A stretch of 64,000 bases of DNA from Branchinecta lynchi (GCA_023053575.1 JAKZAP010000009.1:22735869-22799868), one strand, 5' to 3'; counted from the first letter of the stretch, positions 11,131 to 23,789 are shown. Numbers and translations are program-made. The notes: generated by a model from the letters alone, not told the origin.

Positions 11131-11154
11131 TTTGTAAACCTATTCACTCAGCTT

Positions 11155-11200
11155 TGTGCTTATTTTGAGGGGTTGTAAATAAAATCATCATCATCATGAT
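11155..11200 (+). mobile_element. LINE 3' tail with (ATC)n
   Basis: GCTTATTTTGAGGGGTTGTA then AATAAAATCATCATCATC: the same 3' end as at 9230-9260, terminating in a microsatellite. Confidence 0.55.
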
Positions 11201-11598
11201 AAAACAGCTATTCCCATCCCCTGGTTAAATTATCCTTTACATGCTCTGCTGCCAATAGCTTTGTGGTTTATAATTCGCAGATGCCAGAATACCAGGAACT
11301 ATTGTTCTTGTAGCTAAAATTGTTCGTGTCTCAGCGCTGCAGTGTTAATATAGTCGCGTGCATGGTCCACATCGGTATTCTGTCTGCCAATTGCTGACGG
11401 GTTTTAACATCACACAATCTTATAATTGCATCTATTTTTGGTAAATTGTTACGTGTCGTAAGGCATTTAGGCGGTGCATTTAGTGCTCGGCTGTCAGAGA
11501 TTTTATTGTACTGGTGGGTTTGCTCTTTCTTCTTGTGGATTTCCGTCTCCCCTCAGAGCTTCTCTGCCCCTCACTTTGTCTGTAAATGGTACAGCACT

Positions 11599-11985
11599 AA
11601 TGCAGCGTTTACAAGTACAGGAAAACTTGAACAGAAACCGATCCGGGTGACAAGATTATGTTTACACGCAGAGGAAAAAACAAACAAATTTTTACACTCA
11701 GAAAATCTGACAAAAATAAATTCACTAGCCAATAAAAAAAATATGTTGAGAGCATATATCAGTACTGATGACTTCTGCTCTCAAAAGCTAGCTAGATTTT
11801 TTGTCTGTCTTTTTACCAGCGCCCCCCACGAGATTTCTTTCAAGCAGATCGGAGTTCCTTTCATCATGAAAGGATTCTCTTCCCGCTAGACTTTTTTTTT
11901 CTAGTCGTCTTCACGTACGGAATCCTTTTGATTCGATCGGAATTCCTTTCTACTTGACGGGATTTCTTGTCCGTGTAAACGCTAC
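11599..11985. repeat. TIR-bounded segment, probable MITE
   Basis: GCAGCGTTTACA near 11603 is inverted as TGTAAACGCTACA near 11975, with an internal CGGGATTTCTTG-type block related to GGAATCCTTTT blocks. A 147-codon frame (11446-11889) overlaps the left half and is not domain-like. Confidence 0.45.
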
Positions 11986-12132
11986 ATAAGATTGAAGCTT
12001 GGGGCATACTTCTCGGAATTTGGACCGGGTTTCTCACTTTCATAGTTTTCCGGACGGAATAGGTGAAGTTTTGTATTTTTTCTCGCTCTTGTGGACGGAA
12101 GACTGTTCCGCCTGCACAAATAAGCACAAGGC

Positions 12133-12486
12133 TTAAAGGACCCGCCGTAGTTGTACTGTCAATGCAACTTACTTCCGTAGTTGCATTCATTATTCTCAAA
12201 CCCGGAGAAAAATGGTATATGTTACATTTAAACCCGCTAACGCCAACTTGCTAATCTTTGCACTTTCCACGATTCCCTATTTTCCGTGCGCATTATCATG
12301 GTAATGATGTGTAAAACCGATTATCTGAATTTTGCCGAGTTTTTGCTAGAAGTCAGTGGGCCCGGGAAAAGGCTTACAACAGCCAAAGCCTTGGATAATT
12401 TGTTGAAAGCAGAGCCTAGCTCTATAGTATTCAAATAGTTTTGAATATTGGAACATAAACGGTAAATAGTGTAAGGTATGCTTTAA
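12133..12486 (-). mobile_element. TTAA-bounded TIR element C, minus copy (pair 1)
   Basis: Reverse-orientation copy of the C family: it starts TTAAAGGACCCGCC and ends ...GTATGCTTTAA. It shares its right TTAA (12483-12486) with a forward C copy. It is related to 29171-29544 and 30591-30885. Confidence 0.8.
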
Positions 12487-12863
12487 AGGACGCCTCGCAC
12501 TATTTGATTACTCTTCAACTTACAGTATTTAAAATATTTCAGTATTTTAAAACAAGGCTGTGCTTTCAGCAAATAACCCAGGGTTTTGGCTGTTTTAAGC
12601 CTTTCGGAGACCCGTTGACTTGTAGGGAAAACAGGGAAACAATTTACATAACCGGTTTTTCTGATGGAAAAACTTCTCGCAGACAATCGTCGACAGCGTG
12701 ATAATCGAAGGTAGCAAGACACGGCAAGTGAGAAAATCAGCGGGGTTTTGTTAGAGGGGTTAGAATGTACCGTACGAAATTGGGGTCTCCGGGTTTAGAA
12801 ATATGTGGGGTGATTATGGAAGTAAGTTGCGTTAGTATTATAAGTAAGACAGGTCCTTTTAAG
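12483..12863 (+). mobile_element. TTAA-bounded TIR element C, plus copy (pair 1)
   Basis: About 380 bp, from TTAAAGGACGCCTCGCAC to GACAGGTCCTTTTAA. The family's internal landmarks are ACTTACAGTATTTAAAATAT, GACCCGTTGACTTGTAG, GGAAACAATTTACATAACCG and TAGAGGGGTTAGAATGTACC. Other copies: 30211-30590, 36645-37305 (split), 45146-45530 and 60424-60838. No transposase. Confidence 0.88.
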
Positions 12864-13028
12864 ACTTAGACAGGTTGGTTCCACAGAACCAAGACAGTGG
12901 AAAGACCGGAAACTCCCGTAAGCCCCATGAGTCGCAACAATCAGCGCCATTTAGCGGTTAGACTTTGGTCGAATTTCGAGCGGTAGATGATGCATAAAAT
13001 CAAAGTAAGAGGGCTTGAATCGAGGAAT

Positions 13029-13957
13029 CTTGTTCACACGGGGCTGATGGTGGGTTTACACTCTGCGTAAAATCCGAGCGTATTTTACACACGTTTTAAG
13101 CTTGAAAAGATTTCTAGCAATACGGACGTATTTAGATACAAAAGGGACCGATGTCTCAAATACGTCCGTATGGCTAGAAATGTTTTCAAGCTCAAAACGT
13201 GCGTAAAATACGCTCGGATTTCAAAATGCGCTCGGATTTTACGCAGTGTGTAAATGGACCATGAAACAGTGGCTGATTCTCGATCAGCGGCTGATTTACG
13301 CGCGTAAACGGCGGCTGATTCTCGATCAGCGGCTGATTTACGCGCGTAAACGGCGGCTGAAAAGGCAAAAATCAGCCGCTGATCTTCCGCGGTCACCGAT
13401 AGGGATAAAGTAAATTCTTTGGAATGTGACTTTGATGACTCTTGGGACAGTAAAAAACTGTATTAGGGGAATTAGGTCAAATTTGGCGAGTTTTATTAGG
13501 CCAATCCAGTTAAAATCTTTACATGAATCATTCCCGGATTACTAAATGATTTAATAAAAGGTATAATAATTTTCTAATTTCAACAGTGTTTGTTCTGTTT
13601 ATGTCTGATATTTGTTTTCGTTGTTTTTCTTTGAAAAATAATACTTTAAATATTTTTCCATTCAACCTTCACTGAAAAGTGACTGAACAACACTAAATGA
13701 TATCATTCTGTTCTTGTATTATTTATATTTATTATTAATTATATTTTATGTTCTCATTTAAAAACAAAAACATTTGAATAAATTTTACCTGTTTTAACTG
13801 AAATTTGTCAATATTCAATTTGTGACTTTTCTAGTCTGAAGACTACAAGTCAACTGTATTTGACTGTGACAAACCCACAAGATGTTTGTAACCCCAAACA
13901 GTCGTCTGAACTGATCAGCAGCTGTTTACGCGCTTATTTCGGTCCCGTGTGAACAAG
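13029..13957. mobile_element. TIR element G, interrupted by foldback F
   Basis: CTTGTTCACACGGG (13029) and CCCGTGTGAACAAG (to 13957) are inverted terminal sequences, followed by CTGAT and ATCAG. Element F occupies 13049-13260. A 50-bp direct duplication (GCGGCTGATTCTCGATCAGC, twice) lies at about 13265-13365. Confidence 0.7.
13049..13260. mobile_element. Foldback MITE F, copy 1
   Basis: A nearly perfect hairpin: GGTGGGTTTACACTCTGCGT at the left, and its complement ending ACGCAGTGTGTAAATGGACC at the right. Inner arms AAATACGTCCGTAT pair with ATACGGACGTATTT. AT flanks both ends. A second copy is at 47406-47617. Confidence 0.88.
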
Positions 13958-13967
13958 CTCTAAAAAA

Positions 13968-16262
13968 ACAAGAGCTACGAGCTCATATGGCACTTGTACG
14001 AGTAGGCTGTACAAGAAAGTAGATGAGAACGTCACAAAATACACCCGCCATCCAAAAATGCGGTTCGGAAATAGAAATAGGATATTTAGTTTCACTCATT
14101 TCTGAGCAGTTCCGGCATCGTCTCGATTGTCTGTAGCAAATGCACATGACTGTTCAAACTTTCATCCCAATAAATCCATTTGTTTGATCCCTAGACGTGC
14201 TACACGATTTGCGGTACTCACTCTATCTCCACCTACCGTGGCCGAATCTGGTTCGGAATAAAAAAAATCGACCACCTAAAGCATCTTCGTGTATACCATC
14301 TATCAAGTTTCACTCGAATCTGAGCATTTTTGGAAAGTTCTGGTACCCCCCCCCCCTCCCACCAACGTTGTCGGAGCCGGTTCGGGCCCAATCTCTTAAT
14401 TCCCTGTTCCTGTCCATCAAGTTTGACTGCAACTGGAGCATAGCCTATCTGCAAGTTTCCAGTATCCCTCCTACCTTGGCCGAATCCGGCCCGGACGCCA
14501 AATAACAAATCTAGGCCGCATAAACTCGGCACTGTCGAGTTTGCATCTCATTCGGTCCATCCGTTTGGTTTTTGTGCATGTCAAAAGTCCCCCCACCCCC
14601 AATTCCCCTAATCGTGGTCGCATATGGTTCGAACGCATGTTTTACATGTCGAGGCCATCGATTCGTATCACCCATAAAGTTTCACTCGAATCAGACCACT
14701 CGTTCGCAATTTATAGAAGTCAATTTCTCTTCTCTTGCTCCCCAGAAAATGCTCGGATCTAGGAACGGAAGTTTCCGGGGGTATGTTGTGTCAGGTTCTT
14801 AAGTCAAGATAATTCGGGTCGCTAATATGCCTGCAAAGTTTCGTTGTCGTTTTACATCTGGAACTATTCTAACTCACGACTACCGGAATTCCAGGAAACC
14901 CCCTCCAACTCCCCCCACAGAGCCCCGAAACCATCTGGCTCCGTCAATTTCATCTAGGCCCAATGCTTTTTCCATCCATTAAGTTTCGTCCCAATCCATC
15001 TGCTTTTAGAGTTTTCTTGAGTTTTCCATCCCCCCCCCATCCCCACAGGTATCGGACCCGACCCGGACGTGACACTGATCGTCCGAGGCGATAGCTCACC
15101 AGACAAGTTTCATTCAAATCCGATCACCCGTTCAAACGTTATGCACGCCACTAGATTCCGGACTCCCCATCCACCCACTCCCCCCACGATGGTCGGGTCG
15201 GGGAAACGGCTGTTCTCAAGTCAATCTGTTCGGATCCCTGACATACCTGCCAAGTTTCATCGCCCTAGGACATCAGGAAGTATGCCGAACTCGCGGGATC
15301 ACTAGAAATCCGGACCCCCATCCCAACTCCCCCACAATGCCCTGATCCGGTCCGGTTATGTCAATGACGTGTCTAGGACCTGTGCTTGTTTTTCCCACCA
15401 AGTTTCATCCCGATCCCTCCACTTTAAGCGTTTCTCAAAATATCCGGTTCCCTCCTCCAACTCCCCCCAGTGTCATCGGATCCGGCCCGGATTTAAAGTG
15501 AGATGTCTGAGACACGAGGTCATCCTAAATATCAATTTTCATCAAGATCCGATCACCCGTTCGCAAGCTAAAAATGCCTCAAATTTTGGCTTCACCCTCC
15601 CTCCACTCCCCCCCCCCCCCAGATGGTCGAATCGGGGAATTGACGATTATCTATTTAATCTGGTCAGGTCCCAGACATGCTTGTCAATTTCCATCGTCCC
15701 AGCACATCAGGAAGCACGGAACTCGCGGGATCACTACAAATTCGGACTTCTCCCCCCCCCCCCCCCAACTCCCCCAAAGTGAGCGGATCCGTTCCGGCTA
15801 TATCAGTCACGTCTCTAGGACTTTTGCTTGTACTTTCCACCAAGTTTCAACCGGATCCCTCCACTCTAAGTGTTTTCCAAGATTTCCGGTTTCCCCCTCC
15901 AACTCCCCCCAGTGTCACCGGATCCGGTCTGGATTTAAAATGGAGGGTCTGAGACACGAAGTCCTTCCATATATCAAGTTTCATTAAGATCCGATCACCC
16001 GTTCGTAAGCTAAAAATATCTAATTTTTCCTATTTTTTCCGGATTCCCCCTCCCTCCACTCCCCTCCAGATGGTCGGATCGAGGAAGTGACAATTTCTAA
16101 TTTAATCTGGTCCAGTTCCTGATATGCCTGCCAAGTTTCATCGTCCTAGCTTATCTGGAAGTGCCCGAACTAGCAAAACCGGGACCGACAGACCGACAGA
16201 CCGACTGACGGACAGAAATTACAATCGCTATATGGCACTTGAGTAAGCTCAAGTGCCATAAA
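13968..16262 (+). mobile_element. Satellite-cored element Q, copy 1
   Basis: The left end carries AGAGCTACGAGCTCATATGG then CACTTGTACGAGTAGGC. The right end has GACCGACAGACCGACAGACC then ATATGGCACTTGAGTAAGC. Between them are diverged units (about 282 bp where regular) repeating CCAAGTTTCATC, TCCCTCCACT, GGATCCGG, GATCACCCGTTC and CCCCCTCCCTCCACT. Many frames are open because of the base skew, but none encodes a recognisable domain. Related copies: 24774-26407 (-) and 45893-46952 (+). Confidence 0.85.
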
Positions 16263-16269
16263 AAAACTT

Positions 16270-18540
16270 AATCCGTATTTACGATTAGATTTATTTTTCT
16301 TAGCCTACAGAATGAGATTGCGTTGCAAGTTGCTGCGTACTTTAAGCATTTAAGTATTTTCATGCTTTGACCAATTTAGCAGGTAACTATCTAAACTTAT
16401 ATTCAGCTTCGCACAGATTGAATCCAACGACCTGTGTTGGACCTAATAGTTTTTGCCATATTCGGCGTTTGTAGTAATATGAATTCTTCTTTAGCCCAAG
16501 CTGACTGGTGAACGTGTCAGTATATACTTTGTCAGTCGCTTACTCTATTTTTCCCAGTCAGCTTCGGCTTCAACAGCCAAACGAAGACCTTTCTTCCACC
16601 AGATTTCCTCTTTAACTGGAATAAAAAGCAAACAGGAACACAATTAATCACTTTTTAGTAGAAGAAGAGTGTTGAATTCACGGGCGACCACTAATTCAAG
16701 TCAACTAATATTGACAGACATTGCAGATTCATGTCCTCTTGCTTTGTTATATGAATCGTCTACCGCTAGATCGCGGTCGAATCGATTTTCATCGACGCGC
16801 TTTTAGCGGAGTTTCCGGTGCTGGAAAGAAGACGGTGTTTGAAGAAAAAAATAGTTCATATCAGTTCGGTCTCTGATCGAGTAGGGTCATGGATTTGGAA
16901 TGCTAGGGTTTCTGATTCTGATGTTACGGTTATTGTTATTATTGTTGATTATTATATATTCTATTTATCTATCTTTTATTTCATTTTTTCTATCTTTTTT
17001 TATGGCTTATATTTAGCATTTTGTCTAATCATCTTGCCCGACCTTGACTAATTCGGAGTTTTCAATTTATTTATTGATTTGTGATCCGCTTTTTGTATAA
17101 CAGCGGAGTATGAGTAAAATACACATATTAAAACACTAAACAAAACAATGCCCTTGCATGACTACATTCTTTAGATCAGTCTTTGTGTGGTGCTGAGTTA
17201 TACCCGTCAACCCGGAGTAATCTTTCCAACCGTACTTTAACCCGCCATAGCGCTTAATGGGAAATGAAGTGGTTTAGCTGTTGATGGTGATACCAGTCTT
17301 TGATAAATATATAATAATTTTGTATCATATATACATTTTTGAGTATTTGATCTGAGTTTTTTCCGAATTCTTCCAAAATTTGTTATATTCGCCAATCTAA
17401 TCAATATTTCGTCATCACGTGGATATGTGCCCTAAAGATAATGCTCGTCACATTTTTCAAAAGTTTCAGTTCCGCAAAACGAAATTTAAATGTTGCGTCA
17501 TCCCGCCCACTTTTCCTCGAATCAGCGCTCGAGTAGCGGTGTCCTTGCGCAACAGAAGTACATCATCAAGGTTCAATGATTACTTGGCAAGTAACAAATT
17601 AAAACTTTGGATCGGACCGTAGACAATCTTAAATCGTACCGAAACTAGATAGAGCAGACCATAGACGAATCGTAATTTTCTTTCCTACATGATATTGATT
17701 TTCCCACATGATATTGATTTTGTCATTTGTGGAACCAATATTTCCATATAATTTGCAATTATTTTCAAGGTTTTGGATCGTCCGAGAGAATTTTATCTCG
17801 AATCTTATTGAATGAGTCATTTTCAACCCGTCACGCGGTCACAGGACACAAGACGGAGTATGGACTAGGAATAAAGAAGAAAAGGAAAATAACAAACAAG
17901 AACAAGAACAAAATTAAACACAATAAAAGTGAAAAACGCACATTTAAAAAAAATACCCTTCTAACTATGAGTGCTCGGGAGTTGCAACAATTCTTTAAAC
18001 TCCTTATCGGGCATTTCGCCAATAAGCATTCCGGTCCGGGCCATCCGGCCGGACATGGCCTGCTCGGATTTTGACCACCATCGTCATTTCTAAATGGAAC
18101 TGACGAAAAGTAGAAAATTCAACAGGTAAAACCTTATTGTCTGTCTTCACCTTTAGTTCTTGGTCGAAAGTGATGTTTAAGCTGTATATCTCTATGGTCA
18201 TATAACTCTTTGGTTCCGACAGAGACTTAGAGGTCGACGTTTGACGATTATAGACGATTTTTTACGGCCATTGATTGCCAGTTTGATGGACTTCGTAACT
18301 TTTTAAAGTTTTCGTGACGCTTCCGAGTTACGGTTTAGCCTGTGTGTCGTTCGCGTCTGGTTTTTCGATTTTTTCACCTTTCTCTAAAAAATTAACTTCC
18401 GCGTTGACACCGTTTACTGAGTGCGATTTCGGTAAAGTTTTTGTCGTATCTTCAACGGACAATGAATCGCATAACCATAGCCTTTTAATGCAGAAACGTG
18501 TTTTTTCTCAGTTGAACCAAAATTGCAGAAACGCAGTTTT
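16270..18540. other. No gene seen
   Basis: Low-repeat AT-rich sequence. Frames at 16818-17051, 17419-17622 and 17727-18074 were examined; none has a domain or convincing splice sites. A GGCCGGACATGGCC-type palindromic patch lies near 18045. Confidence 0.4.
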
Positions 18541-18740
18541 TTGTCCCCCGGATAACCCGATTGTATACTCTATATGACTAAGTCCAAAACACGCCAATGA
18601 TTCCAATGATCCCCGGGAAGAACGAGAAAACTTAGCACTAATGACTCAAACTCAACAACTCAATCCTGTGTTAACCAAGCACGGCGATGTTTGGGAGCAG
18701 CTGTGATACCGCTTCCGGCTCTTCTGCTAGGTACAGGGCG
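18540..18740 (+). repeat. Repeat family U, copy 1
   Basis: Blocks TATATGACTAAGTCCAAAAC, GGAGCAGCTGTGATACCGCT and GGCTCTTCTGCTAGG recur inverted at 41960-42110. TATATGACTAAGTCCAAAAC also recurs inverted near 24330-24355. Confidence 0.6.
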
Positions 18741-18744
18741 ATTT

Positions 18745-19240
18745 TGCATCGGCAAGAAGAGTTAGTCATCAAGAGTAACGGCTTTCTTCAGATTGTACTG
18801 GCTCCTTTGGCTCATTCGTTTGGTTCTCTATTTGCAATCTTTCGAGGAATTTTGCATTCTATGATTTGAAATGTACCAGGACGTTTTATTCTATATAAAG
18901 TACAATATTTCTTTTATACTTTCTTCGACGTTATAAGAACCCCCCCCCCCTTATTATTGCAAACGTTTTGTTTGTTGACCCTTGCAGTTATCATCCGTTG
19001 TCCCGGGACCTTCATGTTTCTTCCCTTGATCATTTTTGATCATTTAGGCAGAGGATCTCTTAGGCCTGATTAGTCCTTTTTTTCACCTTACAGAATCCTC
19101 CGTTATTGAAAGCTTCGTATAAGTGTTTCTTTCCTTCTTTATACTGCACCATTTCACTTCTCTTGCACAGTGCTTAATACCGGTTCATCGTCGTCATCTT
19201 CTTTGTCCATTTTTAATACATACATGATATCTTATTTATG
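18745..19240. other. No gene seen
   Basis: Contains a C10 run at about 18940 and pyrimidine-rich sequence; no supported ORF. Confidence 0.5.
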
Positions 19241-19241
19241 C

Positions 19242-19692
19242 TTAAAGGACACCTGAACAATGAAACCATACATGAACACAACGTGGAGAACGGATTTACA
19301 GACATGGCCACGGAGAGCATTCTTCTCCTGAGCGTGACGTTTTCAAAATAGGTATGTTCGTTTCTGGAGGTTTGCACATACAGACTCCAAGACGAAAAAC
19401 GTAATTCATTCAAATCGTGTACAGCGATTGCCGGATCGTATTGGAATTTCTTCTAGATATACGTTTGGGCTTAACTGGTCAAAAAATATTCCAGAAGAAG
19501 GCTTGATTGGAGACATTTGTTCATTTCTAAAATTGTTCGGTACTGAAATAAGGACAGATGCAAAATGGAGCAAAAATCATAGCTTGGAAACACTGTTTCG
19601 TATTTGGATTGGGTTTTCTGCAGGCAATGTTAATGGAAGTCATACAGATAGGGGTGATACTTGGTTACTCTTCATTCAGGTGTCATTTAAAG
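19242..19692 (+). mobile_element. TTAA-bounded TIR element D, copy 1
   Basis: TTAAAGGACACCTGAACAAT opens it and CATTCAGGTGTCATTTAA closes it. It is about 450 bp, near-identical to 23340-23787 and 29541-29945. A frame running through the right half (IPEEGLIGD, then FRIWIGFSAGNVNGSHTD) is open in all three copies, but the copies are too similar for that to be evidence of selection. Confidence 0.88.
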
Positions 19693-20484
19693 GTATATTC
19701 GCCATCTACTTTTCTTCTATGAGCGATGATTGTGCAGAACAGAAACGTGCTTGGTACTTGATGGTGTCGACAAATCACAGTCCACACGAGCTTGCATTTT
19801 CCCAATGACTACAGATTACGCGGCGGTATAAAATTTAGAGCCCTCTTCGGATAGAGGGCTCCCTATCATATTAAAAGGTAATATCTTGCTAATTATGCCT
19901 GTTGTATTACCCGTAGCTCTATTATTGTGGAATTATAAGCTTCTGAAATCCATGCCTTTCGCCATTGTTTCGTTTTGTACCTATGACGTTTTAGCACTTT
20001 TCGGTCGAGCCGAGTTTTGATTGTCAGGCAACGGTAACTTCGTTGAAAACTTCAAGGTACGCCGACAACTCACACATAAGAACATAAGGAGCTTCAAAGT
20101 GTTGTTTTCATTTTGGAAGGCATGGTAGACCATCAGGTTTATCTGTTTTAGACTTGGTTCTGCTTGGTTTCCCCACTTTTTAACGACGGCGCGCTCAGTT
20201 TTCAAATTTTTTGCGTCGAGTCGCCGCGTACAAGAGCGGGAAAGCTGGATAGAGTTGACAAGCACTAACAAGAAAATCGCTATTTTCACGTGGAATGTAA
20301 GCTAATGGTATTTCCGAGCGCTTCCATCGTGAAAAGATACTATGAGTTGTGCTTTAAAAGTTAGCAAGCTGCAAAGGAATTTAAATACGTGTTACTTGGT
20401 GATGAGAGGTTGTATATGGTATAACATTACACAGTTTTTACCTCACAGTCAGGAACTACAACCCAACTCCTTGAAAGGCTATAG
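19693..20484. other. No accepted gene
   Basis: A minus-strand frame at 19981-20289 has a hydrophobic start (IAIFLLVLVNSIQL) but begins at GTG with no ATG and no homology I can see. Confidence 0.4.
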
Positions 20485-20487
20485 TAA

Positions 20488-20792
20488 GAGCGTAATCCAC
20501 CCTACTTACCGTAGTTACTACGCATGACGTCACGATTTCTGGCTTTTTGCCGTCAAGGCTGGAACGATTTTTCTATTTTCCAGCAATATTTCACGCCAGG
20601 GGTGAATCCGACCAATCACGTTACAGAGATGCGTAGTTACTACGCTTACTACGCTCCCGAGCATGGTAAGCAAATAGTAACTGTTAGTTCCTATTCCGAC
20701 AAGGTTGGAACGGTCAGCGTAATAACTTTTCGTGAGGATGGAACGGAAATAGTAACTAATAGTAACTATTGTTAGAAGGGTGGAGCACGCTC
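20488..20792 (+). mobile_element. MITE family A, complete copy
   Basis: A 305-bp element from GAGCGTAATCCACCC to GGGTGGAGCACGCTC with the 3-bp duplication TAA at 20485-20487 and 20793-20795. Internal blocks: TACTTACCGTAGTTACTACG, CATGACGTCACGA and AATCCGACCAATCACG. The 3-bp TWA duplication is like that of PIF/Harbinger elements; no transposase is present. Confidence 0.9.
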
Positions 20793-20795
20793 TAA

Positions 20796-22130
20796 AAATC
20801 AGCTATGGAAGATTTCCAGTCACAATCACCACTATCATCAATAATCTCATTTAAGGGCATATAGGGAAATTAGCGCCCAAGCCCTGCTGGGACGTGACAA
20901 CGAATTTTATGCATCTGACTCATCCATGAGTGGGACTGTCACTAGTAACCCCACTCATAGATGTGTGGACTCGGCGTAAGTGTTTCCTCGTCGATGCTAA
21001 GCATTTATTTATTTATATATTCAGACTGTATCTGGTCGTGTCGTCTTTCGGCCTATCAAGTTTCATCTCGTCCATCTGGTACTTCCGGAGCTATATCACG
21101 TCCAAGAAATGTCGGCACCCATCCCCCCCCCCCCCACACTAAGGTCGATCTTTTACTCAGACCTCAGAAATTCCCGTTCCACTCGAGGTTTTATCATCCA
21201 GATTGGATTAGTCTCCGCTGCTCAGTGGCCTTGTACGGTCTTAATCAGTTGCCCTTTCGAGTCTCTGGGCCAGAATTCCTGTCCCTTCATCATTTCGTTC
21301 CGAGCACCGCATCCTTTCTTCTACGTGACCATACGAAAGATTTTCAGATTCATCCGTACTGACATTTGCAATCCGGGAGTCGTGCAGTCTCTCACGGCTG
21401 TTTCGCGACCTTGTTTCGAGTCTCCTTGTTAGTTCCCCTTCGAGTATCTGGTCAGAGGTGAGTGAATCCGAATCTTGATTCGGATTCGAATCCGGGGTTC
21501 GTCCTTTTGGCAGGATTCGAATTTATCTCTCTTCTCGGCTTCGCTATCTGTTAATGAAGTTGTGAACCATTCGAGGTTTTAAAAGTGATATGTTCCAAGA
21601 AGGTTTTTTTTTCTGAACTGGTGACAGAATCCGTACGTACATGGCTATACCCCAGGGTTTAAAGAAAAAAAAAAGAATATCGGAAGAAGGGACTAAATTG
21701 ACTTTGCAGCCAGTTGAACTTTATCCTTTTCAATCATAGACATCGGGACTGGTGAAAACTTGGAACATTATTTTGTACAAACTAGTCGGTATTGTAAAAG
21801 TGTCCGTCACTTTTCAGGATCAAAATACTATAGATGCCACTTTACCTAGGTTTCTGGTTTTAAGTCTCGCTTGTGTCGTTCTTTTTTCAGTTCCGTTCGA
21901 AATATATTGCTTGTCGTGCTATCCGCCATGTCCAAAAGGATTACGTGCCCCTTCCTACAACTTTACAAATACGTCACCTTATCTGTATTTGGTAAACGTG
22001 ACTATTTGAAAGAGCATGTCGTCTTGGGTGAATCCTAGATTTCAGGTTTCGGATTTCCTCTTGTCGTTCGCTATTCCCGGGTTTGTTCGACTTTCCCCTA
22101 TTTTACTGTTACGTACTTACGTTAATTACT
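20796..22130. other. No gene seen
   Basis: C13 run near 21122. Overlapping frames at 20930-21432 and 21752-22009 lack domains and conserved splice sites. Confidence 0.4.
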
Positions 22131-22745
22131 TTAAAGTTTAACCGAAAAGGGCTAGGATACAACAATCTAGTTATCCATCACTTGTTCACTTAAATAATCT
22201 TGAAAACCCGATGAAAAAGCGTTAGTTTGTTTTTCTGATATTGCCAAATAATCGATTATCCCAGTGTGCTTGCCGCTCTTCCCGTTTTTGTGATAGCTCT
22301 ATGGTGCCTGCACCCTACAAACCTGTGAAGATTCTGTCGATCCATCATTCCAAGAGGACCACGTGACTCCATAAAAACTCCTCCATTGACAGCAGTCCTG
22401 TTGAAGAACACTGGAAAATACCTTGACAGGGCAAACCTTCTGGTTGTTACCCTTGTCAGTGGGCAGTCTTCTGAGCTGGTTTTACAATCAGGGATTGAGA
22501 AACGACTGATATCTGCCATATCTGACCTCGACCAAAATATGAGCTTGAAAAATCACGTTTGGTCGACAGTTTAAATTTTCGCGGGCGAATTGTGGACGGA
22601 TTTACCATGGGAAAGCGTCCACATTCTCAACGTCCCTACTGAAGACTACTGTGGACAGAATGAAAATCTCTAATGGGTGTTGTAATAATTCAATGTATTT
22701 GAATCTATGATGTTTAAATAATTTGCCTGTTCAGTTAAACTTTAA
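22131..22745. mobile_element. TTAA-bounded TIR element Z, copy 1
   Basis: TTAAAGTTTAACCGAAAAGG at the left and GTTCAGTTAAACTTTAA at the right. A second copy with the same ends is at 22893-23343. Open frames on both strands between 22256 and 22574 (one reading NLLVVTLVSGQSSELVLQSG) have no recognised domain. Confidence 0.7.
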
Positions 22746-22799
22746 TAGCGACAATTGTTGAAATCACTCGAGTTGTCGTTAGGGGGGGGGGGGGGAAAG

Positions 22800-22896
22800 A
22801 ATATGACATGTTATATTCGGGTCTCCGAGTTTAAAACTGGCTGGATGAGTCCGGAAGTTTGTTGCATTAGTACTGCAGGTACGACGGGTCCTTTAA
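22800..22896 (+). mobile_element. Element C right-end fragment
   Basis: GGGTCTCCGAGTTTAAAA, then TTGCATTAGTACTGCAGG and ACGGGTCCTTTAA are the last 95 bp or so of family C. Its terminal TTAA (22893-22896) is also the left end of Z copy 2. A run of about 13 G lies just upstream (22781-22793). Confidence 0.75.
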
Positions 22897-23343
22897 AGTT
22901 TAACTGAAAAGGGCTGAGATAAGAAAATCTAGTTACCCATCAATTATTGCTTGAAGATCCGATGAAAATGCGTTATTTTTTGCTCAGCTATTCACGTATA
23001 ATCGGTTTTCAAATAGTGGAATTTCCATGTCAGATTTGCGGCACATCTATGCGTTTGTACCTGTGTTTATGCTTGACGAAAGCTGTTTACTAAAAATAAG
23101 TGTTAACGCAATGAGGAGTGGTCACCTAGCTTATGAATGGCCACTGAAAAGCCGCGTTTTTATGAGATTTAAATTTTCCGCGTCATAGTAGAATGTGTGT
23201 TGTGAGAACAGCCGTAGATATTCTGAGCGTCATCCCAGAGCAAATGGTGAAAAATAGAAAAAGATCCCTTAACTCAATCAAAATAATGTGGTGTATTCAG
23301 TTGAATGATACAGAAATGACTTGGCTTTTCAGTTAAACTTTAA
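22893..23343. mobile_element. TTAA-bounded TIR element Z, copy 2
   Basis: TTAAAGTTTAACTGAAAAGG to CTTTTCAGTTAAACTTTAA. Both terminal TTAAs are shared with neighbours: a C fragment at the left and D copy 2 at the right. Confidence 0.8.
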
Positions 23344-23787
23344 AGGACACCTGAACAATGAAACCATACTTGGAACACACCATAGAGAATGCATTTGCAG
23401 ACATGGTCACGGAAAGCATTCTTCTCCTGAGCGTGACATTTTCAAAATAGGGATGTTCGTTTCTGGAGGTTTGCACATGCAGACTCCAAGACAAAAAGCG
23501 CAATTCATTCAAATCTTGTACAGCGCTAGCCGGATCGTATTGGAATTTTTTAGATATACGTTTGGGCTTAACTGGTTACAAAATATTCCAGAAGAAGGGT
23601 TGATTGGAGACACTTGTTCATTTCTAAAATTGTTCGGTACTGAAATAAGGACAGATGCAAAATGGAGCAAAAATCATAGCTTGGAAACACTATTTCGTAT
23701 TTGGATTGGGTTTTCTGCAGGCAACGTTAACGGAAGTCATACAGATAGGGATGATACTTGGTACACTTCATTCCGGTGTCCTTTAAA
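23340..23787 (+). mobile_element. TTAA-bounded TIR element D, copy 2
   Basis: It starts in the TTAA shared with Z copy 2 and ends CATTCCGGTGTCCTTTAA. It is colinear with 19242-19692. A long frame (23321-23890) passes through it, joining unrelated flanks, so that frame is an artefact of insertion. Confidence 0.88.
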
Positions 23788-23789
23788 GC

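Noticed and set aside
11446..11889. 147-codon + strand frame
   Set aside because: No domain, no splice context, and it overlaps a TIR-bounded segment; length is expected by chance in 64 kb of two-strand sequence.
15369..15987. Overlapping 137-codon frames rich in proline and serine
   Set aside because: Arise from the C-rich units of element Q; frames shift between units.
19981..20289. 102-codon minus frame with signal-peptide-like start
   Set aside because: Begins at GTG, a stop lies seven codons upstream, no ATG and no recognisable domain.
22256..22574. Opposed open frames, one reading NLLVVTLVSGQSSELVLQSG
   Set aside because: Both strands are open inside TIR element Z, with no known transposase motif, so coding is not supported.
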